Shown one piece after another: positions 33,518 to 44,087 of a stretch of 64,000 nt of DNA; within the stretch, counting starts at the first letter, position 1, and each line of letters begins with the position of its first letter. Source of the DNA: Karstenula rhodostoma CBS 690.94 (Eukaryota; Ascomycota; Dothideomycetes; Pleosporales; Didymosphaeriaceae); the NCBI GenBank assembly GCA_010093485.1, contig MU001497.1, positions 1,427,031 to 1,491,030 on the forward strand, read 5' to 3'. The notes under the pieces were generated by a model, which did not search any database, was not told the DNA's origin, and was given only the letters and a program-made list of their open reading frames with translations. Made by a program: the position numbers and the translations under genes.

Positions 33518-34640
33518 GGGCGGAATGGCTTGTTTATAGCAGCTATGATACTACAACGAAAGTGATACATGTGTACGCATGATGACGAATTCTTAATGGA
33601 TCCCCAATACATTCCTCTTGCTCAACCTCCTGTCACGTCATTACCAAAGATGCTATGTTTTGTAGCCCATTGTCTCAGCCCTTGCTGTACCCCACGTGCG
33701 ACCCTGCTTTTGTACGTTAGCAAAGACCTCTGTTGGAAGTAGTGCAAAAACGGAATTGTGAATTTTCCTCAGTGATCTTGGTGGAAAAGAGTAAAATCAG
33801 TCCCCGAAGGGTCATTTACTATCTAGGCAAAGGTTTTTAATCATCGGAAAGATGAAGATGGTGTGTGACGAACAATAAGGAGAGTGTAGACTTACCAAGC
33901 AGGAAGACAGCCGGCGGAGAACGGGCCTGTAGGTTAGTCGAAGCTGTCACGAGCTATTCGTGGGTTGTGATCTATGTAACTGCTAACAATTAGCATTGGC
34001 ACCGACAAGAGATTGCAGGGATGAAGGCCAGCGTGGAAAAGCGCTCAGAATATGTAAGATATTGAATATCATAGGTCCGAGGCCGTTAAGAAACCCCGGC
34101 GAGGGTCTCCGACAAAGGACTCAATCGCAAATTTGGATCATCATTGCAGAAGGGGTGAAGAAGTAGGAAAGAGAAGGAGCTTGACGTACTTTTACAAGCT
34201 ATGGAGGCATGCTGCACTGCAGGATTAGTCCAGGCCCAGCACAGGGCGAGCAAAGGCGCGACGTGCGACTGAATAGCGCGCAGTCATATTGCGACACATA
34301 CGAAGCTCCTTGCGCACGTTGCAGTGCAACTGGCAGCAGCAGCGCTCAAATTATGGGCTCTGCAGGTGTGTTGTCGTGCGAATAGAAGATGGGAAGATGA
34401 AGAGGAAGCAGAAGCAGAGAAAAGTTTCGGCGCCTTTGCACTTCGCCGCCAAGGGATAAGCGAGGTTTTAGCGTTGGTTTGCGCACCACTCCATCGACCA
34501 TCAATTTGGCTTCGATCACGAACTTCGACATACTAACCGACAACACAGCCAACGACCACTTTCCGACCGGTACGCCTACGAGACTCTTCATCACATTCAC
34601 TGCCGAATCCTAACTCGCAACTGCAGCACATACCGTCGAA
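33518..34640. other. Intergenic, upstream of eL14
   Basis: No supported gene; purine-rich segment 34384-34425 within the probable eL14 promoter or leader. Confidence 0.5.
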
Positions 34641-35197
34641 ATGGGTGACGCTGATATCACAACGAGCCAGTGGAGGCTGGTCGAGGTCGGCCGCGTCGTC
34701 GTTTTCAGCGGCGGCCAGTACGACGGACGGTTAGCCACCGTTGTCGAGATCATCGACCACAAGCGTGTACGAAATTCTCGCGATTCCGATTCCCGCGCGC
34801 CGCTCACAGGATGCTAGGTGCTTGTTGACGGTCCCTCCAAGGACGCCCCCGTCCCCCGCCACGCAATTGCCCTCGCCAAGGTGTCTCTCACCCCCATCGT
34901 CATCCCTAAGCTTCCCCGCGGTACCGGACGTGGCTTCGTTGCCCAGCAGTGGGAGAAAGAGGGTGTCGACCAGAAGTGGGCCGAGAGCTCCTGGTCCAAG
35001 AAGCGCGCCCAGTTCCAGAAGAGGAGGCAGCTCACCGACTTTGAGCGCTTCAAGGTCATGAAGCTCCGGAAGCAGGTGGGTTATCCCGTTTTGCGTCACT
35101 TGTGGAGTGACGAGATTCGAAGAGCATGCCACTAACAGCTTGATAGGCCCGCTTCGAGGTTCGCAAGTCTCTCGCCAAGGTCCGCAGCGCAGCATAG
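34641..35197 (+). CDS. RPL14: 60S ribosomal protein eL14
   Basis: Large-subunit ribosomal protein. Exons 34641-34766, 34818-35075 and 35147-35197 give 144 residues. [20 protein letters not shown] starts the KOW-like fold, with [20 protein letters not shown]; exon 2 continues [20 protein letters not shown] and [17 protein letters not shown]. The end is basic: [18 protein letters not shown] then [16 protein letters not shown]. Introns of 51 and 71 nt; the second has ACTAAC and GATAG. First of three consecutive plus-strand growth genes. Confidence 0.96.
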
Positions 35198-35888
35198 ATT
35201 CTATCAACGGCGTCGGGGGTACGGGAGGCGGGTGCATCATCCCAGGTCACAGCGGAGGGCACCCGCATGTCATGAGCAACTCGAAGGGCTATCCACGGCA
35301 TTCAAAATTTTCAATCCCGACTGGGCATATGATTTCCTGTTTGGCATGGTGCAATTCGGATCTGGAGATTAAGCCGACTCTCATGTGAGCGCATGTAGAA
35401 AGAGTCCAAATCCCAAAGTTCATGAACCCAACATTAGCATTTCTGTAATTGATATCCGGTCTACGCACCACAAGTCTGACGACCCATCAAGGCGCTACGG
35501 GTGAATTGGGGTGCCTCACTGACGTTTGCCGTGATGCCGCAAATTGTCGCGGTCAACAGCAGTCTCACATACGCTCCTGTGGTCAGCCAGGGTACACTTC
35601 GAATTGACGCACAGCGCAAAATGTTGGGTCGCACCCTAAAACTGATTGGAGGGTGCAGTAGGAGGCTGAGGCCGACATTGATGGCAGTTTATTATAGAAA
35701 TTACATGGGATATATTTTCTTGACACAGCTATTCCAGCCGTTGGTTCCGTGCGCGTCCTGATCCACGCTTTCGAGAAAGCGCGCGCCGAACGTGAAGTTT
35801 TCGCTTAAGCTCGACCGCACCACAGCACAGCACCACTAGCCCAATTTGCGATCCCTCCCCACGAACTTCCACACACATCACCGTCAAC
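35198..35888. other. Intergenic, upstream of NAC-alpha
   Basis: Promoter and leader region; no further gene seen. Confidence 0.55.
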
Positions 35889-36667
35889 ATGGCCAACCCA
35901 CGCATTGAGGAACTCCCGGACGAGGTCGAGAAGAAGAACGTCGAGATCGAGGATGGGGAGTCTGACTCTGACTCCGAAGTTGAGGGCGAGGCCGAATCTG
36001 GCGTCCCCGCAGGCGCCTCCGTCACGGTGCACTCGCGCAACGAGAAGAAGGCCCGCAAGGCCATCGGCAAGCTCGGCTTGAAGCACATCGAGGGAATCAC
36101 CCGTGTCACTCTCCGCAGGCCCAAGGGAGTGAGTGCAGCCTGCGCAATGGGCGCTGGAGTTCCCCGCACACGAGCTCTTCAGCACCCGCGCTACCGCGGT
36201 TCGAAAATTCGCTGACAGCGGCACCCAGATCCTCTTCGTTATCAACCAGCCTGATGTGTACAAATCGCCCTCTAGCAACACCTACATGTATGTGGACCAA
36301 AAATCACCCCGCATTGCGTCACTAACGGACGTGCAGCATCTTCGGTGAGGCCAAGATCGAGGACCTGAACTCCACCGCCCAGGCCAACGCTGCCCAGCAG
36401 CTTGCCGCTCAGGAGGCCGCCAGCCACGACCACTCCGGGCATGACCACGAGGGTCACGACCACGGCAAGGGCAAGGCTCCCGAGGCCGTCAAGGACGAGG
36501 AGGAAGAGGACGATGACGATGACGAGGAGGTTGACGACTCTGGCCTTGAGGCCAAGGACATCGAGCTCGTCATGCAGCAGGCGAGCGTGTCAAGGAAGAA
36601 GGCCGTCAAGGCTCTCAAGGAGAACGACAATGACATTGTCAATTCCATCATGGCACTCAGCATATAG
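35889..36667 (+). CDS. EGD2: Nascent polypeptide-associated complex subunit alpha
   Basis: NAC-alpha binds emerging nascent chains on the ribosome together with NAC-beta. Exons 35889-36128, 36229-36287 and 36337-36667 give 209 residues. The acidic N-terminus leads into the NAC domain: [30 protein letters not shown] joined to [20 protein letters not shown] and [12 protein letters not shown] His/Asp-rich segment ([18 protein letters not shown]) and an acidic run precede the C-terminal UBA domain ([20 protein letters not shown] ... [14 protein letters not shown]). Introns of 100 and 49 nt with GCTGACA and CACTAACGG branches. The His-rich insert is a detail worth noting; otherwise typical. Confidence 0.96.
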
Positions 36668-37069
36668 GCCGGTAGGCTTGTAACGCGTCACGGCCGTGCT
36701 CACGGGAAAATGGATGGCTTTGGTTGAGCGTTCGGGAGTCCCTATGACTTCTAGAATCATGTAAAAGCTACACACGAATGAACAGCAATCTGGTTGCTTC
36801 ATCTTGACAACATTGCACTTTGCATGATGTGATGAAATTGTGAACCAGAGAATAAGCAACGTGAATTCCAACCGTCGCGGGAATATCACCTAAAGATCAC
36901 ATCAAGTCTTTCATACTCCCAGCTCGTGAAAGCACCCGCCGTTGCCCGCCCTCGGGCAATTTGTGGCTTACCTAATAATTGCCAAGCCCTTCTCCTTCGC
37001 TCTTGCGGAACTTTGACCTCCCTCACCGCGACCCATCCCCACCGAAATCCGTCCCAATCCATCATCACA
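36668..37069. other. Intergenic between NAC-alpha and ATP7
   Basis: About 400 bases of 3' flank and promoter. Nothing else seen. Confidence 0.55.
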
Positions 37070-37836
37070 ATGGCTGTCGGAGTACGTTTTCCCCTTCCCT
37101 CGCACCGTCCAAAGCTCCGTATAGCTCACTTGCTGCTCCGGGCGCGCTCCTCTCCCCTCAATGGCACCCGAGGCGTAGAGCCGCAGAAGCGCAAAACTGA
37201 CAGCTAGCAGCGCAGCGCCGCCCTCAAAATCGACTGGACCAAGATCGGCACCCAGCTCGGTCTCAAGGGTCAAACCGCCACCGCCCTCCAGTCCTTCAAG
37301 AAGCGCAACGACGATGCGCGCCGCAAAGTAACCGTGCTCTCCGAGCAGCCGCAGACCGTCGACTTCTCCCACTACCGCTCCGTGCTCAAGAACACCGCCA
37401 TCGTGGACGAGATCGAGAAGCACTTCAATGCCTTCAAGCCCCAGACCTACGACGTCGGAAGGCAGATCAAGGCCATTGAGGCGTTTGAGGCGCAGGCCGT
37501 GAAGAGCGCAGAAGAGACAAAGACCGTGGTTGACAGGGAACTGAGCGACCTGCAGAAGACGTTGAAGAACATCGAGGAGGCAAGGGCGTTCGATGAGCTG
37601 ACTGTGGTATGTGCATGACGCGAGTGGATGGGGTACTGGACATTCGCTAATTGGGGGACAGGACGAGGTTGCGACCGCACAACCCGACATTGATAAGCGC
37701 ACCGAGCAGCTCGTATCCAAGGGTCGCTGGGCCGTACCGGGCTACAAGGTAAGTCCAAAGCCGATAGTTGTGGATGCTGTCGGGCAGATGGCTAATGCCC
37801 TCGCAGGAGAAGTTCGGAGACCTGTCGGTGCTCTAA
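37070..37836 (+). CDS. ATP7: Mitochondrial ATP synthase subunit d
   Basis: Peripheral-stalk subunit of F1Fo ATP synthase on the matrix side of the inner membrane. Four exons: 37070-37081 (only MAVG), 37211-37606, 37662-37748 and 37807-37836, giving 174 residues, the usual length. Sequence: [88 protein letters not shown] and the last exon EKFGDLSVL. Intron 1 could use the AG at 37206-37207 or 37209-37210; the latter gives the family start MAVGRSAALK. Introns 2 and 3 are 55 and 58 nt. Confidence 0.96.
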
Positions 37837-38594
37837 GCGTTTTCCTTTGCTTCTTCAAAATTTCCCAGTCTGGGTTGTACTACCTACGTGTGAATAGTGT
37901 CGAGGTCTCAATGCAATCATAGATCACAGTGCCCGGTTCTGCTCAATCTTCCCATGCATGTGCTCCTCTTGCCGCGAATCTAGATTAGTGGTAGAGGTTC
38001 ACGCACTGTTGCATTGTTCTCCACCACAATATCACCGGGCCAGTTGGTAGTCGCGCAGTCGACAGACGTGTTCATCAGATACGATAGCGCTGCCACATGT
38101 TCTCATAGAAGATGACTGTGTAGCCTCTGACATATTGTCCACACTGCACCGACACCAACCTCGATCCTCCTTTCCTGAGCAATACATTCACTCTTGCAAC
38201 AGGTAGTGCTTGTATCATCACCTCTATATCCTGGCTTGTACCTCCCACTACACAGCTTCCTTCTCTCCATACACCGTCTGTAGGTCCACTACACTTGCGC
38301 TTATCCCTGTTCATGACATCTTCCTACTCCCCACTGATCCGCAGTTCCTTTGCAGGTAGCGTTCTGCTGACTTGTAACTTTCTTCCGTTGCATTGTCTAA
38401 GGATACTTCGGCCCTTGGTCAATGAACGGTGCAAGTACAAACCAGGACTGAGACATCACAGGTATTACGAAGTATCTCTCTGCTGTCCAGTTCGGCGGTA
38501 TCTGGTAATCAGACGTTGAGCTCGAACGAAGTAGCTTTCGAGAGACTTTGTACAGAGCATGTTCCTGCGGATGCTCCTTCTTAGCTATGTCTTT
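37837..38594. other. Intergenic between convergent genes
   Basis: No supported gene. Confidence 0.55.
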
Positions 38595-39949
38595 CTACAC
38601 AGATCTTGGAAAATCCGTGCTGACTGCCGTTCCGAACACCATACCCAGCCCACGAGTTCCCGAATCATCTCGTAGTAGAGCACCATATGCCATACAGTTC
38701 TGAGGCTGAGCCACCGGCACTGTATATTCTTCGACCTCACTAAAGTCCGAACGCTGCGGTCTCCGCGGTGCGCTTGGACGATACCATGATGGCAGTCCCT
38801 GTCTCGAGTTGCTCGGACCGTTGGATCTGGAAGCACCGCTGAGGCGGTCTGCAAGACTAGCAATCTTGCGAGCGAAAACGGAGTCCTTGAACGCCTTGGG
38901 CACAGACGGGACGCACAGGACTAGGAATCCGGACGTCAGTTCGCCAACACTCCATAGCCCTATGGCTCCGACGTTGAACGTTATGTCGTCCGCACCCAGC
39001 GCTCTTGTGGTTGACACAAGTCGTGCAGCCCCGCACACACATCCACTGCGCCTGCATCAGCTTTCGGACCATCGTTTTGACACCCGCAGTGGGAAACTTA
39101 CAACGCGCCCGTCGCAAAAAGCAAGCAAATGCCCATCCTCTTCCTCGTCGAGATATGCAAGCCCCAAATGATCTTCTGCGGTAGCGCAAAGATGACGACG
39201 TCAGAGACGAGATTTAGGATTCCCGACGACATGATGAGAGCTGGGTTGTTCACGCAGTGGCCGTCGATTAGTTTGTTCCAGATCTTTTCGCGCGGCGCGC
39301 AGCTGAAGTTCTCCACGATGGTGCATGCGATGTAGAACATGACGTTTGTCCACAGCGTGACATGGCAGGTCCACCAGAAGCTATCGCGGATGCCAAGTGG
39401 GACGAAAAGGTGTGTCCATTCGAGGAGGATCCCGGCTTTGAGGAGCATGATGATGATGCCGTAGAGGATGTAGTTGTTGTTGACGTTCTGCGACTTGTCA
39501 GTGGTGCGTCAAGCAGATGTATTGCGCGTGGATGGACGTACGAATATTATCATAGCGAGGTCTTTCAGTTGGACGTTCCATTGGTGAACGTAGAGACCGG
39601 GCACGAGGAGGATTCGAAACGAGATGTAGAGGAAGCCACCCGTCATTCCCAGTGCTACTATGGCCAAGTCTGGATACTGTTAGTTCCTGCTCAAGAGGGT
39701 CACGTCTGGTCGGCGTACAATCTTCGATATTCGTCTTCTTTCTGCAGATGAGACTCGCGTACATGCGGATACACACGACGGCAGCGCATATAACAGCGCA
39801 GGAGTAGATTAGCCCGTAACCGAGCTCGTTCTGATTCGGTGGATCGATGAAGTTAGGAGTTATGCCTGGCGGGGCATGAGCGCGGGGCCTTCCAGCGCTG
39901 CTTGTCGCTGTGCAGCCGTGAGATTCTGGAATGCATCCTCGATCGCCAT
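38595..39949 (-). pseudogene. Rhodopsin-domain 7TM protein with a one-base frameshift
   Basis: Third rhodopsin-domain gene. Exons in minus order are 39949-39719, 39669-39542, 39487-39102 and 39045-38595, with introns of 49, 54 and 56 nt in good phase. Exon 1 starts MAIEDAFQNLTAAQRQAALE, but the frame hits TAA after 29 codons; the family sequence ITPNFIDPPNQNELGYGLIY resumes in another frame. The coding total (1196 nt) is one base short of a multiple of three, so a base is missing at the G-run 39871-39874 (plus strand). Downstream all looks intact: TNVMFYIACTIVENFSCAPR, MSSGILNLVSDVVIFALPQK, STTRALGADDITFNVGAIGL, WSVGELTSGFLVLCVPSVPK. It could be a recent null allele or a sequencing error. Confidence 0.75.
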
Positions 39950-40552
39950 TTCTCGACGTCAGAGTAACTATGCTTTCGAGAGTGGGGACGAGCGATAAGA
40001 ACGTGAATGATTACGACTGTAATGTGCAACTGGACCTCGGTACCCTCCACGGCGCCATCTTCCCACCTTATACACCAAGTTTCGCATTCCAGCGCCTCTG
40101 GCTTACTTCCAAAGCCCATCTAATCACGTCCACAGACGCCGTTTGTCGTATAATTGCCTGACGCGCCAAAAATGGGCGACTCTGCCCTCCCCGAATAAGC
40201 TCTGCGGTAGTTATGAAGACGCTGTTGGGGTCGAAAGGCCGCAGAGGGGCTGTTTGGGGCTGAAGTTGTTTTTGTAAGAATAGCCCGGGGGAATGCGCTG
40301 GGGCAAGAATAGTCCGATGTTGCAGATGGCAGGCTGACGTGCAGCAGGCAAGCGCGGTGGGAGCGAATGGTGTGCGAGGACCACGGTGCATCGCCACAAC
40401 AGACGGACCAACTACAATATGATTTCTACTCGCGACATACTAAATTACGTGCACTCAAGCCAAGACTTGCAATACCGCATCATCGGCGAGACAAAGATTC
40501 TACTCGTAGCGTTGTCGAGTCAAAGACGACGCTCTCCCACGCTCCGTCGCAA
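39950..40552. other. Intergenic
   Basis: Between two minus-strand genes; overlapping ORFs on both strands without domains. Confidence 0.5.
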
Positions 40553-41563
40553 TCACAAGAACAGCTTCCGCTCGCCGAAACCGAGATTCTTCATTTCCTC
40601 CTGCACATACTGTAGCACGCGCTTCATGGTCTGTTTGCCTCCCGAGCAAGCGCCGCTCTCGAGATGCTGCGCGAGCCCACTCACAGTCGCGAACTCCTTC
40701 ATCTTCTTCATCTCTCCTGCATCTACCAGACCACGTGGGCAATGGAAGGTGATTTCAGGAGCTGACAAGTAAGAAGAGATGAGCCCGTTACTGGACTTGT
40801 GGATCCCCGAGGACAGATGTCCACGAAGTCCATCAGGGGTGTATGTGCGCGTTTTGACTGGCGGACAGAGAGGACATGTTTGGAATCTGGCCCCCGGTCG
40901 AAGGCGAAGAGTAAGCGCGGTGGAAAGGTCCATGGCATTTGGTAAGGTGACTCTAGGTGTGCTAGCCCCTGAAGGTGGATAAGAGCCGGAGAAGTGAGAT
41001 GAGGTCGGGGTGAAGATGGGACTCTGACTCCGAGGGGTCGAGCTTGCAGACGAAGGGCCCTCCAATGACCACTGTGTTTCTAAGCCACCGGATGTGATGA
41101 TCCCCCCTGGGTCGTTCTTTGCGATGGCTTCGTTCAGGATCTTCTTCGTCATTTTGGATTTGCACCTGCCGCTCTCCAGGTGCTGTAGTTGTCCCGATGG
41201 ACAGTTGAACCTTTTTTTGCATTCCTTGTGTGCCAGGCACTGGATGTTGCTCAAAGGCTTATGTCGTGGCGACTCAGCATGTGCTTTCAGCGCTGACGCG
41301 TTCTTGAATTTCTTCTTGCACTTGGCACATGTTGTCACTTCACTCTCCTCCGGCCTCTTTATCTTGTGTGTCTTTGCATAGCGAAGATGGTCTGCCAGTG
41401 CTTGTTCGCTCTTGAAGTCACGCGCACAGTCGCAACAACGAAACTGCGTTGCAAGTGGCTTCTGAGTTGCAGGTGGCTTTTGGCAGTGACGGTGTCTCTC
41501 CGCAGCGCAGAAGATGCAATCGGTACCCGAGTACCCTTGCAACGGTGGGTGAATATCGCACAT
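40553..41563 (-). CDS. C2H2 zinc-finger protein
   Basis: Intronless 336-residue protein with several zinc-finger units. FRCCDCARDFKSEQALADHL ending YAKTH and TTCAKCKKKFKNASALKAHA ending SPRH are C2H2-type, the first with an extra Cys. CLAHKECKKRFNCPSGQLQH carries a third, looser unit ending LESGRC. A Ser/Pro linker follows, then TCPLCPPVKTRTYTPDGLRG with SGIHKSSNG, and near the end FHCPRGLVDAGEMKKMKEFA with LAQHLESGACSGG. The finger-LESG-C pattern is repeated, which suggests internal duplication. Nuclear RNA or DNA binding is likely; a specific role is unknown. Confidence 0.82.
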   Translation of the reverse strand: MCDIHPPLQGYSGTDCIFCAAERHRHCQKPPATQKPLATQFRCCDCARDFKSEQALADHLRYAKTHKIKRPEESEVTTCAKCKKKFKNASALKAHAESPRHKPLSNIQCLAHKECKKRFNCPSGQLQHLESGRCKSKMTKKILNEAIAKNDPGGIITSGGLETQWSLEGPSSASSTPRSQSPIFTPTSSHFSGSYPPSGASTPRVTLPNAMDLSTALTLRLRPGARFQTCPLCPPVKTRTYTPDGLRGHLSSGIHKSSNGLISSYLSAPEITFHCPRGLVDAGEMKKMKEFATVSGLAQHLESGACSGGKQTMKRVLQYVQEEMKNLGFGERKLFL

Positions 41564-42373
41564 TGTTTTGATGGTCTTGAATGATCAAATAACGCGGGTG
41601 GTGTCTCTAAGGAGTTTGCTGCGGTGCTGTTCGAACAACAATGTCTCGGACGTTGCAAAGATTGCAATACCAAGGCAAGCTCTTATAACAAATGAGGAGA
41701 TCGTATGATAGAAGAACTGTTGAGTGAGGGCACATGCCTGTACCACCTCATTTGCGGGGTATATGCTTTAGCGCGCATAACTTACCAGTGAAGTGCAAAC
41801 GGATTGAGCTCCCCCGTCACGAATGGGAGAAACGCCGAATTCGTCGAACAAAAGATATGGTGGTGTGATGTTGGTCCGTCCATGGGTCACCACCTTTCCA
41901 TCACACTTGCAGCCCTCTGATAACCCCGCCCGGGATTCCTAGGACGACCTCTTTGTGACACGGGGATACGTGGCCAACGCAGACCGCTATTCTCATGTCT
42001 TCGTATTGGTAACTTGACATCCATGCAGATAGCCATGCAAGAACACGCACGGAGTGGGCTGGTTGCACGGCTTCACTGGAGCCTAATAGTGTAACACAGA
42101 ACATCGACGATCTTTGAAATCGGCAACAAATTGACCTGAAAGTACGAGACGACATTCTCTCAGCGTACCAAGTGTGACACTTCGCGCGCTTTTGCCCTTT
42201 GGTATGCTTACTCGGGTCCTGCTAAACGCTTACTAGACATATGTTTAGGATACAATCCTTTGCACAAGTTCCTCTCCAATTTTGTTATATTGTATTTGAT
42301 CGCTGAGGGCGGGTAAGTCAAACCCCTCTACTATAAACAACCACCTTTCCACATTACACTAGAGAAACGCCAC

Positions 42374-42700
42374 ATGAACACCTTGACCCCTTATACGTAT
42401 AAATTACCATACCACGAATCAACCTGTATCAAACATCACCATCCCAGCACCAGGACACAAGAACATCTGATCCACCAAGTTTCTCTCAACTATATCCCAG
42501 CTCCAGGCCACTATCCCTCCCCACAAACTCCTACATACCCATCTCAGATTGAAGTAACAGCGCATGAACACCTCCACCCCTCATACCTACAATCTACCAC
42601 ATACCCCGCAGCACCCACCATCATCCCACCACCATCCCAGCCCCACGCCACAAGCAACCCCCCTAGCTACCCCTTCCCAAACAAAAACAAACCCTCCCAC
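42374..42700. repeat. Diverged 190-bp tandem duplication
   Basis: Sequence starting ATGAACACCTTGACCCC at 42374 recurs as ATGAACACCTCCACCCC at 42564, both continuing through ATCCCAGC and CCACAAG-like segments. The period is about 190 bp, clearly diverged. Confidence 0.5.
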
Positions 42701-44060
42701 TTAATGTCCAGAGCCCACAACGTGACTCAATGACCAGCACAACAGGGGAAACCACCAGAAGCTCCCTCCCAAGCTGAATTCGCACTGGAAAACGTGCTAG
42801 CTGGTGATGACTAGTATGGCTGGGTTGTGGGATGGTATACGTGAGATCAGACATCCGGGTTCAGGCAAAGCACGTCGTGGCTACGAGCTGTGCATCATGT
42901 AGACGGATATTGGTGGGGTGGGGTATCGTCGAACGGGTGGATAGATGGGAAGGTCCCGACGTGGCACGACGATGAACCAACTCCCTGCAGTGATGACCTG
43001 CTCTGATGTTGCATCAGGGAGCGCGTGGTTGACGGGAACTCTAGGGGTGACTGAGTGACCTTTATGTACAGCGCTCATGCCTGACGTGCTGCGGGTGGGG
43101 CTTGTGTGCGCTTACACAGCTGTTTTGTTAATGCGGCTTTATTTCTCCCTTCTGTTAATTCCAATACCACATGCCAGGCGGGATAGCTGGCCGCTGCGGT
43201 TCAATAATGTATGGTACTTGGTAGGTGTGCGGTAGTACATGTCGCCAGGCAGCATCGAAGAGAAGCCTCTCCATACCGTACCATCCCAGCGCAGAGAGCG
43301 CCGTTACAAGTAACGACAGCTGAGCATAAGTTGACCCCATCAGTCACCTATTGTATTCCTCCGAGCTTATGTGCACCGTGGAGGCTACGGCTCGCGCGCG
43401 TCTGCTGAGTAAGCCCACAGGGGAGCGGGGGACAGTGGCTGGCTGAGGGGAACACCCTCTTGCCAGCCCTCCCTTAACATATTCCCCTAGTGTGTAAAAG
43501 TATGTACAGTTGCAATCGAAAGTGTGTATAGTCGGTATTGGCGACTTGGGGGGTGAGCCGATGGCCAGGGTGCAGACGGGCATCGAATTTGGGTAACAAC
43601 ACGACAGAGTCTTGGCTCTCGGTCACCGTCGATCCTCACTGTAGTCGTGGCACTACGAACGGCGTGAGTAACGGTTGGATAGACTGTGAGAATGTCACTG
43701 TCGTGGATATGCGCATGGTAGGTATGTTTTTCTTTTACCAACGCTCGACCTTGCGGACCGAAGGAGCGCGTGCGTCGCTCTCCGTGAGGCTGGATGTCGA
43801 TTTACACACAGCGGTCGATCCTCGCTGCACGACAACATTCAACGCATGGGTAAAGTGCCCCGGCCTGGCGTGGGGTGGTCCTTGTGCGGAGGGTACCTTA
43901 GGCATTAGATTGTGACTCTTGCGAGCCTACGTGCTTGGGCCTCACTTGGAGCTGACAACATGCGTCAGCCTTGCACAAGCCTCGAGTTGGTGATGCGCCC
44001 AGGATCGCATCTCACGCTGCGATCGACGTTGGCCAAGGGTGCTGACTATGCAAGCGACTG

Positions 44061-44087
44061 CATGCGAGGCATGCGAGGCATGCGAGG
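44061..44087. repeat. Three tandem copies of CATGCGAGG
   Basis: Perfect 9-bp unit three times, within the gene desert. Confidence 0.85.

Noticed and set aside
42374..42733. 119-codon Pro/His/Tyr-rich plus ORF
   Set aside because: It is explained by a diverged tandem repeat of non-triplet period and low complexity.
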